DNA from: Methanospirillaceae archaeon
GTDB taxonomy: Archaea; Halobacteriota; Methanomicrobia; Methanomicrobiales; Methanospirillaceae
Direction: 5' to 3'
Assembly (NCBI GenBank): GCA_016926505.1
Contig: JAFGOM010000109.1
Span: forward strand, 62,001-126,000
Length of the DNA: 64,000 bases
The notes beneath the pieces are model-generated. The model made no database searches. It was not told the DNA's origin and worked only from the letters and a program-made list of their open reading frames with translations. Below, piece by piece: positions 45,920-55,446 of the stretch (position 1 is the stretch's first letter; each line of letters opens with the position of its first letter). Made by a program: the position numbers and the translations under genes.

Positions 45920-46501
45920 ATGTATATCAATAAAGAAGTTCTCCGTGATCAACTCCGGGAACGGCGCTGTTCTCTCTCCCGTATGGAACGCAGCGCTTAT
46001 AGTGAATCCATCTGCACTACTGCATTATCCTGTATGAATGGTAATGAGACCGTCATGACGTACGTGGCCAAAGAGCTCGAGGTTGGTACTATCCCCCTCA
46101 TTAAGGAGTTATTGAGCCGGATGGTTCCCATTATCGTCCCTATCATCATCCCAAGGGATAAAAGCCTGAAGCTCTCGTATGTAAAGGATATTTCTGACCT
46201 GGTTCCCAGCACATTTCAGGTACCGGAACCGGTCGGAAAAGAGATCCCGGCAGCTTCAGAAGATATTACAACGGCATTTATCCCCATGCTCGGATTTGAC
46301 CGGAACGGAACGCGTCTTGGTTACGGTGCCGGTTATTTTGATCGTTTTCTCTCGCGGAACCGGCATATAAAAAAGATAGGTCTTGCCTTTTCCTGTCAGG
46401 AGATGGTTTTCCTTCCGGTATACCGGAATGATATCGGTATGGATATGGTGATTACTGAAAAAGAGATCATAATTCCTGGTAAGCGGCACTCATGGCGTTG
46501 A
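45920..46501 (+). CDS. 5-formyltetrahydrofolate cyclo-ligase family protein
   Basis: The 193-residue protein has the family signature G-x-R-L-G-Y-G-A-G-Y-F-D-R-F-L near residue 133, the N-terminal L-R-x-Q-L-R-E-R-R motif and the P-E-P region. In bacteria the enzyme turns 5-formyl-THF into methenyl-THF with ATP. Methanogens use tetrahydromethanopterin, so the role in this archaeon is unclear. The gene overlaps the start of cdc48 by 10 bases and is probably co-transcribed. Confidence 0.88.
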   Translation: MYINKEVLRDQLRERRCSLSRMERSAYSESICTTALSCMNGNETVMTYVAKELEVGTIPLIKELLSRMVPIIVPIIIPRDKSLKLSYVKDISDLVPSTFQVPEPVGKEIPAASEDITTAFIPMLGFDRNGTRLGYGAGYFDRFLSRNRHIKKIGLAFSCQEMVFLPVYRNDIGMDMVITEKEIIIPGKRHSWR

Positions 46502-48888
46502 ATTCTGTGACCCTGGTAGTAATTGCTGCTTCGCATACTGACAGCGGGAAAGGGATAGCCCGTCTCGATCAAAATACCATGCGAACTCTTAATCTTGTTA
46601 ATGGTGATTGTATCGATATCAGGGGTCATAAGAATATTCCTGCTATCGTCTGGAATACAGAAAATAATGCCCGGAAAAAAACTGAAATAGCGATAGACGA
46701 AGAGACCCGTTCGAATGCGGGCTGTGGCATCGGTGACAGGGTAATTATCAGAAAAACACGAATATTTGAGGCAGAAAAGATAACATTCCAACCGGTTACC
46801 GATATACATCTTAACCACCCTGAACCATATATCTCGAAAAAGGTACGGGGAAGACCGGTGATATCCGGACAGACGATTCAGATTGATCTTCTTGGAACAA
46901 CTATCCCATTTATCGTCACCCGCGTTGATCCCCATGGGGTAGGAATCGTCTCCTCCAAAACGAAGATAGATGTTATTTTAGAACCTCAGCCTCCCGTTGT
47001 ATTGCCCGATGATCATCATACCATTCATTATGAGGATATTGGAGGATTATCACGGGAGATAAGTCTAATCAGAGAGATAGTTGAGATACCCCTGACATAT
47101 CCTGATGTCTTTACCCGGATTGGAATCGATCCTCCCAAGGGTGTTTTATTATATGGGCCTCCCGGGACCGGGAAGACGTTGCTTGCCCGTGCCGTGGCAG
47201 GCGAGGTTGATGCTTTCTTCTGTACCCTCTCAGGACCGGAAGTAATGAGCAGATATTATGGAGATTCTGAAAAACGGATACGGGATATCTTTGAGGAAGC
47301 AGAAAAAAAAGCGCCATCAATCATTTTTATCGATGAAATAGATTCGATTGCACCAAAAAGGCTCGAGACGTTCGGCGAGGTGGAACGTCGGGTAACTGCA
47401 CAACTGCTTACCATGATGGACGGACTCTCAAAAAGGGGTCAGGTGGTGGTCATTGCAGCAACGAACATACCTGATGCGATAGATCCGGCTTTACGAAGGG
47501 GAGGCCGGTTTGATCGTGAGATTGAGATTGGCATTCCTGATAAAGGAGGCCGGTTAGAGATATATCGTGTCCATTCCAAAAAAATGCCACTCTCTGAGGA
47601 CGTGATACTTGAAGACTGGGCAGAGACAAGTTATGGATTTGTCGGCGCAGATATCGCCCTTCATTGCAAAGAAGCTGCAATGCATGCTATCAGGGGACAG
47701 ATTACTGCCTCTGCCGGCATGACCGGTATCGCTGATACCCGGATACAGGATCTCATGATCCATGCTGCTGACTTTGCAGCAGCCAGGCGTATCGTCGAAC
47801 CGTCCGGGATGCGGGAACTCACCGTTGAAATTCCGGATATTTCGTGGGAGCAGGTAGCAGGACTATCCAGGGTAAAGCAAGAGATTGTAAAGATTATTGA
47901 ATGGCCATTGCAGATGCCGGATCTCTACTCTGCCCTTCATCTTTCGCCTCCCAAAGGGTTGCTGCTCTACGGTCCCCCTGGTGTCGGAAAGACATTACTG
48001 GTAAAAGCCATTGCAAACCGGACGCAGAAAAACTTCATCTCAATAAAAGGACCCGAACTTCTCTCACGGCTTGTCGGCGAATCTGAACAGAAGGTTCGTG
48101 AGGCATTCAGAAAGGCGAGGCAGGCTGCGCCCAGTATTATATTTTTTGACGAGATTGATTCCCTTGTTCACCGGAGGGGATCAGATCTTCTTTCCCGGGT
48201 GACCGAGAGTGTTTTATCCCAGATCCTGACCGAGATAGACGGGATAGAGGAGTTATCTGATGTAATGGTCATCGCTGCCACAAACCGCCCTGATATTTTG
48301 GATCCTGCGATTTTACGGGCAGGACGTATAGAAAAACATATCTATATACCCCCACCGGGTGGAAAAGAACGAAGAGAAATTCTTACCCTGTATCTCTCTG
48401 ATATACAGGAATTCATCTCCCCTGATGTTTCGATTCCAGAGATTGCTGAATTGATGCGGTTTTACGTTGGTGCAGATATTGAGGCTTTTGTCAGGGAATT
48501 AAAAGTAGCAGGCCTTTCTGATTATATAAAACAGGAGGGAGAGAGTGAGATCTCCCCCCCGCACCTTCCGGTTCTCATCTATCCTCATCATGTAAAAAAA
48601 GTGCTTGAAGCCGGGAAAGGAACACTCGATGATCATTCTTTAGAACTTCTTGAGCAGAAAGGATGGGGACTGCTCTATCCTCAGGCGATACAGGATATAC
48701 TCAACCATGCGGTCTCGGTAATCAATATTGCAGAAGAGTTAGGCAGAGAAAGACATGATCCGGATCTCAGGGAGATTTTAGGTACCCTTCGGGAATCTGT
48801 ATTCTGGGGCAGGGATGATATTCCTGCCATAGAAGCAATGGCAAATCGGGTTCTCTTGTTATGTAACCGGTATACCGGAGATTCCTGA
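46492..48888 (+). CDS. CDC48/VCP-type AAA+ ATPase
   Basis: The 798-residue protein has the CDC48 N domain (about 1-165), D1 with Walker A G-P-P-G-T-G-K-T (222-229) and Walker B I-F-I-D-E-I-D-S, and D2 with G-P-P-G-V-G-K-T and I-F-F-D-E-I-D-S. The arginine fingers lie in R-x-G-R-F-D-R (D1) and R-x-G-R-I-E-K (D2); the latter departs from the usual F-D. An extra C-terminal part of about 100 residues is present. The protein unfolds substrates, possibly for the proteasome encoded at 20 kb. Confidence 0.93.
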   Translation: MALNSVTLVVIAASHTDSGKGIARLDQNTMRTLNLVNGDCIDIRGHKNIPAIVWNTENNARKKTEIAIDEETRSNAGCGIGDRVIIRKTRIFEAEKITFQPVTDIHLNHPEPYISKKVRGRPVISGQTIQIDLLGTTIPFIVTRVDPHGVGIVSSKTKIDVILEPQPPVVLPDDHHTIHYEDIGGLSREISLIREIVEIPLTYPDVFTRIGIDPPKGVLLYGPPGTGKTLLARAVAGEVDAFFCTLSGPEVMSRYYGDSEKRIRDIFEEAEKKAPSIIFIDEIDSIAPKRLETFGEVERRVTAQLLTMMDGLSKRGQVVVIAATNIPDAIDPALRRGGRFDREIEIGIPDKGGRLEIYRVHSKKMPLSEDVILEDWAETSYGFVGADIALHCKEAAMHAIRGQITASAGMTGIADTRIQDLMIHAADFAAARRIVEPSGMRELTVEIPDISWEQVAGLSRVKQEIVKIIEWPLQMPDLYSALHLSPPKGLLLYGPPGVGKTLLVKAIANRTQKNFISIKGPELLSRLVGESEQKVREAFRKARQAAPSIIFFDEIDSLVHRRGSDLLSRVTESVLSQILTEIDGIEELSDVMVIAATNRPDILDPAILRAGRIEKHIYIPPPGGKERREILTLYLSDIQEFISPDVSIPEIAELMRFYVGADIEAFVRELKVAGLSDYIKQEGESEISPPHLPVLIYPHHVKKVLEAGKGTLDDHSLELLEQKGWGLLYPQAIQDILNHAVSVINIAEELGRERHDPDLREILGTLRESVFWGRDDIPAIEAMANRVLLLCNRYTGDS

Positions 48889-49640
48889 CAATGAAATCCA
48901 TCTGTATCATAATTCTGAAATAGTGTTGATACAGCCAGTACTATCCTGAAACACTGATAGACAGGCTGTGCAACAAAATACCCTGCCTGTGATAATCACC
49001 TCACAAGAACGGGTTGAATGAACCGGATTTCTGCGAAAATGCAGATGATATCCCGGCACTATCAGGAGCGCGTCGGCATTTCTTATGTTCTTTCTTTTCC
49101 CGGGATTGTATGTTATCTCTGAAAATAGGTTTTCATTGTTTAATCGATTAAGAGGACAGGATAGCATACATTCTTCAATTGGGATACAGAAGTCAGGTAG
49201 CGGGATTACTTTTATCCCGGCGCATTAATCTGATACAGATAAAAAAACCGGTCAAAAAGATATTCTCTCCTAACCGCCTTGATGAATTTGAAGAGATGGA
49301 AGAAGATATTTGTACAGAACCATACCAACCATAATGAGTAACCGGGATGAGATGGTTAAAAATACCGGAAGGTGTTTTAACAACTATCTCGGGACGGAAG
49401 GGAAAAATTTTCAGGTAATACCAAAGACGCGGGAATACGCTTTTTCGGTATATTTTCTGAATTACTGATTGCGGGATGAATGAATCAAAGGATACTCTCA
49501 GAAAAATCACGATAAGAAGAATCTCCTGATTCACCTGATTGCCGGACTAAAATTCCAAATGATTGAATATTGGAACCTTTCCCTGATGATGGAAAAGGGG
49601 GAGTTTACCGCAGTCAGAGTGTACTGAAAGGGAACCCTTA
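48889..49640. pseudogene. Region of decayed coding sequence
   Basis: No intact gene lies in these 750 bases. Several short plus-strand frames look protein-like but are broken by stops and frame changes: 49152-49334 (60 codons, ends E-E-M-E-E-D-I-C-T), a short one opening at about 49348, and one near 49525-49625. They end just before the small open frame at 49641. The minus-strand frames of 86 and 113 codons show no features. A GGGAT/ATCCC hairpin lies at 49201-49217. A degraded gene or mobile-element remnant is likely. Confidence 0.35.
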
Positions 49641-49778
49641 ATGAACAGAAGGATCACAATAATGATGCGCTTTATGCAGAAGTTTCGAAACACGTATATG
49701 AATAGAAGTATCATTCAGAACCTGACAGAAAAAAGTCAGTCATGGAATGATGAATTGGTAGGGATCTTAAAGGAATGA
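49641..49778 (+). CDS. Possible small protein coupled to the Hsp20-like gene
   Basis: A 45-codon frame begins at ATG 49641 and its TGA overlaps the start codon of the next gene as ATGA, the arrangement of translationally coupled genes. The peptide is polar and probably helical (R-S-I-I-Q-N-L-T-E-K). The ribosome site is weak and the frame follows decayed sequence, so it may be the tail of a broken gene. Confidence 0.3.
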   Translation: MNRRITIMMRFMQKFRNTYMNRSIIQNLTEKSQSWNDELVGILKE

Positions 49779-50257
49779 ACAAAAAAAAGCCTGATGAGTT
49801 TACCAGCATTGATGAATTGATTCGTCATATCATTGCACATACCCTTGGCAATACCTCTATCCAGCCTGGAATGATAGGGGTTAATGTAATCATCGCAGGA
49901 GGTGGGAATCCTCCTTTCTCTGGAAAACCGGGTTCATCTTCACCAGATGATGTAACCAATCCTCATATTGAGCTATGTGAGACTGAATCAGATCTCCTGG
50001 TTACGGTCGAACTTCCCGGTCTGGAGCGGGATCATATCAAGGCAATCGTTCGTGATACCACTCTCTTTATTATCGGATTTGATGGTGTTCGAAGATTTCA
50101 GGGATCTATCGATATACCCCTGGTACATCCTGATACCTGTATTCAGAATATTCAGAACGGAGTATTGGAACTCCATTATAAACTGGCTGAAAAACCGGAT
50201 CCCGATCAACCGGAAAAAGATGCTGAAACATCTGATTCATCTGAGGTACCGGTATAG
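49775..50257 (+). CDS. Hsp20/GvpH-like protein
   Basis: The 160-residue protein has a helical N-terminus (D-E-F-T-S-I-D-E-L-I-R-H-I-I), a Gly/Pro linker and an alpha-crystallin-type domain (about 65-140) with L-L-V-T-V-E-L-P-G and the G-V-L-E-L strand. This order is found in small heat-shock proteins and in gas-vesicle GvpH proteins. No gvp gene is nearby, so a chaperone-like role is the safer call. The C-terminus is acidic. Confidence 0.7.
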   Translation: MNKKKPDEFTSIDELIRHIIAHTLGNTSIQPGMIGVNVIIAGGGNPPFSGKPGSSSPDDVTNPHIELCETESDLLVTVELPGLERDHIKAIVRDTTLFIIGFDGVRRFQGSIDIPLVHPDTCIQNIQNGVLELHYKLAEKPDPDQPEKDAETSDSSEVPV

Positions 50258-50497
50258 ATACGATCCTCTTTTTTCTTTCTCAATTCTCCTGTAAAATTCA
50301 ACAAATCGATTTCTCTATCGATATACCGGTAAGATGAACAATCAATTATCTTCTTTGTATCCGCCATAGAGGATCTTTGATACGGATTGATCTGCTGATT
50401 CACAAAAAATTATATATCGTATCTGGATATCTCTCTTTCTCTCTCAATTCTGGTGCCATAAACCGGGATGATACCTGCATATTGAGGTGTGCTATGC

Positions 50498-50505
50498 TAT
50501 ATATC
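50498..50505 (+). promoter_or_regulatory. TATA box of nifB
   Basis: The sequence ctatatat lies with its centre 25 bases before the ATG at 50526, the standard archaeal distance from TATA box to transcription start. The nifB-type mRNA is therefore probably leaderless. This also argues against the in-frame GTG at 50487, which lies upstream of the TATA box. Confidence 0.65.
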
Positions 50506-50525
50506 ATCTTCACCAAATAGTATTC

Positions 50526-51434
50526 ATGGAAGATGATGGCTATCGCATTGCTAATGTAGAGGGAAATGAAGTAAAATGGGATCCTGACCAGATCCGAAAG
50601 ATCAGTGAACATCCCTGCTACAGTGAAAAAGCAAGCCATAGTTTTGGGAGGGCACATCTCCCGGTTGCTCCTCATTGCAATATCCAGTGTAATTATTGTA
50701 TCAGGAAATTTGATTGTGTCAATGAGAGCAGGCCGGGAGTTACGAGTGAGATACTGACACCTGACAGGGCCATGCAACTCGTTGAGAATATCCTCTCCCA
50801 ATATCACTATATCAAAGTCATCGGGATTGCCGGTCCGGGGGAGCCCCTTGCAAACGAAGAGACATTCGAGACATTCAACCGGGTTCATGAGAAGTATCCT
50901 CATCTCATTCTCTGCGTCAGTTCTAACGGACTCTTACTGCCTGAAAGTATTGATCGCCTGGAACAGGCAGGAGTAACGAATATCACCGTCACCATGAATG
51001 CTCTCGACCCGGAAGTGGCAGCCAAAATCTATAGTTATATCGATTACGGGGGCCGTCGGATTTATGCCGGAAAAGAGATGGGAAAGATACTTATTGATCA
51101 GCAGAAAAAAGGAATACTACTTGCAGTACAGAAAAGGATGCTTATCAAAGTAAACACCGTGTTTATCCCTGGTATTAATGAAGATGAGATCGTCGCAATC
51201 GCAAAGTGGGCAGGAGAATCAGGTGTTTTTACCCACAATATCATACCCCTGATTGCACAGGCAAAATTTGCCAGCATAACCCCTCCCACAATGGAAGAGA
51301 AACTGGCAAAGCAGAAAGAATGTGAACCATACATTAAACAGATGTCACACTGTCAGCGTTGTCGTGCTGATGCGATTGGGTGTCTTGGCAAAGATATCCA
51401 GTCCTGTCTGGGCAGTTGTTCGTCACAGAAGTGA
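50526..51434 (+). CDS. nifB: NifB-type radical SAM protein
   Basis: The 302-residue protein has the radical SAM motif C-N-I-Q-C-N-Y-C-I near residue 45 and NifB features: H-P-C-Y at the start, A-G-P-G-E-P-L-A, I-P-G-I-N, and the C-terminal cluster-binding C-x2-C-R-A-D-A-x-G-C-L-G. NifB builds NifB-co (an 8Fe-9S carbide cluster) for nitrogenase. It lacks the C-terminal NafY-like domain, as is usual in methanogens. No other nif gene is in the window, so nitrogenase genes must lie elsewhere, or the protein has another role. Confidence 0.9.
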   Translation: MEDDGYRIANVEGNEVKWDPDQIRKISEHPCYSEKASHSFGRAHLPVAPHCNIQCNYCIRKFDCVNESRPGVTSEILTPDRAMQLVENILSQYHYIKVIGIAGPGEPLANEETFETFNRVHEKYPHLILCVSSNGLLLPESIDRLEQAGVTNITVTMNALDPEVAAKIYSYIDYGGRRIYAGKEMGKILIDQQKKGILLAVQKRMLIKVNTVFIPGINEDEIVAIAKWAGESGVFTHNIIPLIAQAKFASITPPTMEEKLAKQKECEPYIKQMSHCQRCRADAIGCLGKDIQSCLGSCSSQK

Positions 51435-51476
51435 TATCCGGGTTTAACCCGGTATATTGGATTTATTACAGCAGGA

Positions 51477-52835
51477 TTGATACAAATGTTCTTCAAAAGA
51501 AGGATTTTATTGCTCTGTATCATCTTCTGTACTTTTTTACTCATGAATGGTATCCCTGCTGATGTGATATCGGATCGGTTAATTACTGAAAATGATTTTA
51601 TTCTCTCTCAAAACCCGTTGAACACTACCGCGTGGGAATACCGTGCTCTCATCTTCTTTAATGCAGGTGATTATCCGGATGCCATCAATGCTACCCAGAA
51701 AGCACTCTCCTTACAACCCGATTCGGAATTTGCATGGCATATCCTTGGAACATCATGGGGTAACCTTGGATATTATGACCGGGCAAATGAGGCTTTCGAT
51801 AAATCCCTTGCTCTCGGTCAGGCAGATGCCGGACAATGGAATAAAAAAGGCGTGGCACTGAGCAAACTGAACCGGTATACTGATGCAATTGCTTCGTTTC
51901 ACAAGGCAGTCAGCCTCGATCCACGTTATGCAACTGCCTGGAATAATCTTGGTGTTACTCAGTTTAATCATGGTGAATATGATGCTGCTCTTGCCTCTTT
52001 TGATCGTGCCCACCAGATAGATCCCGATGAATTGTTATTCCTCACGAATAAAGCACAGACATACCGCTTTAAAGGAGATATCAATGCAGCAGAAGATACC
52101 ATTAAAATAATCACCGCAAAAGATCCCCTGTGTATCCCGGGGATGTTTATCAGCGGAGATGTTGCTTTCCTAAAAGAGAACTATGATTATGCTTATACCC
52201 AATATACCAACGGACTTCGAACATTACAGAAAGGTACAGCATGGTACTTTACCGGAGATACAAAGACAAGGATAACAAAGGATATGGATCCGGTTACTTC
52301 GTACTATGAATCCCTGGCAGAAAATATCAATTTCACCGAATCATGGGATAAAACCACCATTATTGATTATAAATTACACCGTTATTCAGATACCCTGGTG
52401 TCATATGACCAGTTGCTGGTAATTGAACCTGATTATGATATTGCAAAGAAAAACCAGGCAATATCTGCCTTGCATTCCGGAAGGTACGAGACTGCCCGGA
52501 CATTATTATCTCAGGTAATAAAAGACAACCAGACAGATCCTTCTCTTATTGCCGGACTAGCCCTTGCAACTGCACACCAGGGAGACTATCTTGGATCTCT
52601 GGAGATAATGAAACATGCTGTTTTAGCAGATCCGGATTCCGGGTATATCTGGGGAATAAAAGGCGACATTTATGCCCTCTATGCCCAATATGATGATGCA
52701 ATTGAGTCGTATGAAAAATCACTGGCTTTAGAGAATAACAATGACATCAGGTTCTCTTTAAGTGAAGTTCTTTTTCAGAAAGGGGATTATGCCGGTTCAG
52801 TGATACATCATATCAGGGGTTGTATCGGCATATAA
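51477..52835 (+). CDS. Secreted TPR protein
   Basis: A 452-residue protein with an N-terminal signal (about 6-21) followed by about ten TPR-like repeats over most of its length (W-x-x-L-G-x-x-x-x-x-x-G pattern, e.g. A-W-N-N-L-G-V-T-Q-F-N). A less regular insert lies at about 235-300. It probably scaffolds other exported or membrane proteins. The gene follows nifB by 43 bases on the same strand without an evident functional link. Confidence 0.82.
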   Translation: MIQMFFKRRILLLCIIFCTFLLMNGIPADVISDRLITENDFILSQNPLNTTAWEYRALIFFNAGDYPDAINATQKALSLQPDSEFAWHILGTSWGNLGYYDRANEAFDKSLALGQADAGQWNKKGVALSKLNRYTDAIASFHKAVSLDPRYATAWNNLGVTQFNHGEYDAALASFDRAHQIDPDELLFLTNKAQTYRFKGDINAAEDTIKIITAKDPLCIPGMFISGDVAFLKENYDYAYTQYTNGLRTLQKGTAWYFTGDTKTRITKDMDPVTSYYESLAENINFTESWDKTTIIDYKLHRYSDTLVSYDQLLVIEPDYDIAKKNQAISALHSGRYETARTLLSQVIKDNQTDPSLIAGLALATAHQGDYLGSLEIMKHAVLADPDSGYIWGIKGDIYALYAQYDDAIESYEKSLALENNNDIRFSLSEVLFQKGDYAGSVIHHIRGCIGI

Positions 52836-52931
52836 ACCGGATTTTATTCTTTGTAATACCAATTCATAAGGTATTTTTCGGCACTTTGGAATTATGATTG
52901 ATATCAGGCCGCCGTAAAGTAAAATAGAAAA

Positions 52932-54263
52932 TTATCCATAATACCGTTTTATGATGATCCGATTCCCGAACAGAACGTTGTTTTTCTCAACACTCTCAGC
53001 AATGGCATCGTTCTCATCAAGAACCATGCAGAGATAGTAAATCCCTTTTGTCAGTGTTTTTGGAATCTCAACAAGTGCTATTCCGTCACTCTGCATGCCG
53101 GGAGAGAGAGGTTCAACGCTTCCTGATCCAAGCAGGATATCATTCTCCTCATCAAAAATCAGATTATCAGAGATATACAGGTTTGCAGTGGCAGATGGTG
53201 CCGGATCTGATCCCTGATTCCGTACAGATGTCTCGACTGTGATCGTATCGCCGGCGGTTGCAATGGATGGATGGGATATATCAACGACGATCAGATCCGG
53301 CCCGCCGACACTCTCGGTGTATGTATCAGCGACTTCCAGGGGGGAATAGTGTGCTCCGTATGCCTGTAACTGTTCATTGAATCCTAATATTGTTATCGGA
53401 GCCGTTGATGAGCGGGAGTTATTGTTTTCACTGATCTCCATCACGGTATTGGTTGGATCTGCGATTGCACCAACATAATAATCACCGGGAGATACATGGG
53501 GTATTTTCAGGGATCCGGTAAAAAATTCTCTCTCTCCGATAGGAATATTTTTAAAGAACCGGAATCCTATCGGGATATCTTCAGGAGTTATCCGGTTGTC
53601 AGGGGAGAGGTAATACGTCAGGTAGAAACTCCCTGAATCTGCCTTTCCGGTGTTTGATATCTCAGTCTCGGTCAGTATTCCTGGTATTGATGAACCCCTC
53701 ACCGCTTTCATCGTATCGATTCTCAGGTCCGGTCCGTTGGGATCGGGATGCTTTGAGAGGTCTATCTTCTCCTCTGTCTCAAATGGTTCTTTCTCTTCTT
53801 CTTTCCCGGGTCTTGCCGGGAGAACCGGTTCATAAATAATATCAGCCAGGTCACCGATCTTTTTCCGGTAGAGATCTCCTCCTGTAGGATCTATCTCTTC
53901 TGAGGTCTCTATAGAAGTTTTTCCTGCTTCAGCGAGTCCCATGCGGTTAAATATCCGGCCCAGATTGTCCCAGGCTGCTGCATTTCCGGGATCGAGTTCA
54001 AGAACGTTCGCAAAAGCAACAAGGGCTTTTTCATCCTCACCGATAAGCATGGATTTAACACCATATTCGAACCAGAAATCAGGATTATTCATATGGAACG
54101 GCACAACTCCGAATATCTCCTGATTAAGATCTGAAATGGATTCCATCTCTTCAGGTTCTGCTGCAAAGACAGGTATGATGAGGAGGGTTGTGATGAGCAT
54201 CAGAGAAAAGATTCCAATAATTTCCTTTTTGTGTGCGGTATAGACAGGTATATGTATATTCAT
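52932..54263 (-). CDS. Secreted TPR plus CARDB protein
   Basis: The 443-residue protein has a signal anchor (about 15-34), a TPR pair (about 60-135, A-W-D-N-L-G-R-I-F), an acidic linker and two CARDB domains (about 178-295 and 325-440) with L-T-Y-Y-L-S-P-D, P-G-D-Y-Y-V and G-I-Y-Y-L. The combination links protein-binding and adhesion modules outside the membrane. It is convergent with the preceding TPR gene. Confidence 0.82.
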   Translation of the reverse strand: MNIHIPVYTAHKKEIIGIFSLMLITTLLIIPVFAAEPEEMESISDLNQEIFGVVPFHMNNPDFWFEYGVKSMLIGEDEKALVAFANVLELDPGNAAAWDNLGRIFNRMGLAEAGKTSIETSEEIDPTGGDLYRKKIGDLADIIYEPVLPARPGKEEEKEPFETEEKIDLSKHPDPNGPDLRIDTMKAVRGSSIPGILTETEISNTGKADSGSFYLTYYLSPDNRITPEDIPIGFRFFKNIPIGEREFFTGSLKIPHVSPGDYYVGAIADPTNTVMEISENNNSRSSTAPITILGFNEQLQAYGAHYSPLEVADTYTESVGGPDLIVVDISHPSIATAGDTITVETSVRNQGSDPAPSATANLYISDNLIFDEENDILLGSGSVEPLSPGMQSDGIALVEIPKTLTKGIYYLCMVLDENDAIAESVEKNNVLFGNRIIIKRYYG

Positions 54264-54338
54264 CCGGCTGACTCCCTGGTACTATCTATTAACTGGTACA
54301 TCAATTGAGGTTTGTGTCATTAAAAAGAGAGCGATAGG

Positions 54339-55019
54339 TTATGCAGTAAGAGCTGCATACATACATGATTCATTAACAAGACACCAATATCCCTGCATTG
54401 GTGTAAGATAGGTCTTATCTGAGTGTTCCCCATCCCCTCCGTTCAGGATTGCAGGGAGAGATGACTGCGTCTTTGCATCAAATCCGATAATCTCGATCCA
54501 TGATTTTTTGGCTGATAATAGTGCATCACGTGCGGTCGCAGGGGTTATTGAAGCAAAACCGATTGCATTCCATCCTGGTTTGAGATCACGCAGGGGTGGA
54601 GTGGATAGTGGATCGTTGGAATAGGAAAGGGTGATCGTTGCAGGTTTTGCTGAATAAACCCAGTAGCCGTTTAAGGGGGATATTTTGTCTGATTCTTTAA
54701 GAGTTTTCCAGGCCCCGAATGTTGTATCATCTGATTCATATGCCCAGATGGAACGACCATCGGAATTGAGCATATGAAAGATCGCTGCTGTGTTCTCACC
54801 GGAAGCGAGACGCTTCGGTACCGATACAAAATTCCATCCACCCTCGAGTATCATTATATCGGTATTTTTTGATGCATTGGTATCCTCCTTAATTTCCTGT
54901 GAATCGGTAGCGCCAGCTGTAATATCATCAGCAATGACAGGGATTATCGTCATAAAGACAAGGAGGGCGATTGTCAATACCGGTACTGAACCTTTTCCAT
55001 ATCGCTTTTTTTGTATCAT
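54339..55019 (-). CDS. Small secreted protein with a GWN-SVP domain
   Basis: The 226-residue protein has a signal peptide (about 12-30) and one domain with G-G-W-N-F-V-S-V-P, L-N-G-Y-W-V-Y, L-K-P-G-W-N-A-I-G-F and M-Q-G-Y-W-C. It aligns along its length with the C-terminal domain of the subtilase at 36.1 kb. The domain is a tandem repeat: each half has G-W-N near its start and G-Y-W near its end. The function is unknown; substrate binding or surface attachment is likely. It overlaps the zinc-ribbon gene by 4 bases. Confidence 0.8.
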   Translation of the reverse strand: MIQKKRYGKGSVPVLTIALLVFMTIIPVIADDITAGATDSQEIKEDTNASKNTDIMILEGGWNFVSVPKRLASGENTAAIFHMLNSDGRSIWAYESDDTTFGAWKTLKESDKISPLNGYWVYSAKPATITLSYSNDPLSTPPLRDLKPGWNAIGFASITPATARDALLSAKKSWIEIIGFDAKTQSSLPAILNGGDGEHSDKTYLTPMQGYWCLVNESCMYAALTA

Positions 55020-55204
55020 TTATGAATATCCGGGATAAAAATCGTTTTTTTATTTGTTTTCTTTTCAGAAACAAGATCATGGAAGGGATCCTTTGCACCA
55101 TCTGAAAACCATTCAAAACCACAGGAAGAACAAAAGATAGCCCGGACTTCATCGTTTTTCTGAATGTACATCAAATCCTCATTACATCTGGGACATTTAT
55201 GCAT
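55016..55204 (-). CDS. Zinc-ribbon small protein
   Basis: This 62-residue protein has C-P-R-C (residues 4-7) and C-S-S-C (25-28) knuckles of a zinc ribbon, then a charged Lys-rich tail. It has no membrane segment. Its stop overlaps the start of the secreted GWN-SVP gene as ATGA, so the two are translationally coupled. Such ribbons occur in small regulators or RNA-binding proteins; the role here is unknown. Confidence 0.75.
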   Translation of the reverse strand: MHKCPRCNEDLMYIQKNDEVRAIFCSSCGFEWFSDGAKDPFHDLVSEKKTNKKTIFIPDIHK

Positions 55205-55446
55205 GTGACACCCCGCTCTTTTTTGTATTGATATACTTTGTATAAAATAGGTATAATCTTTTGTATACCATTTGTAAACAGTCCTGCCTCATAGGATCAG
55301 TAGTGAATTATCAGAATAAGGGATCAAGAGGCATCCTGTTATCAGTTTTTCTTACAATAGATTAAGAAATTACTTTCATATGCATTATTAAAATATTCTG
55401 AATATAAAAAATATATAGCAACATATAATTTATTACTTAAAAGTAT
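55205..55446. promoter_or_regulatory. Intergenic region upstream of the zinc-ribbon gene
   Basis: Very AT-rich. It lies downstream of the XerA-type gene and upstream of the zinc-ribbon gene, both on the minus strand. TATA-like stretches around 55230-55262, including several TATAC/GTATA copies, could be the zinc-ribbon promoter. No dif-like site was recognised by eye. Confidence 0.4.
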
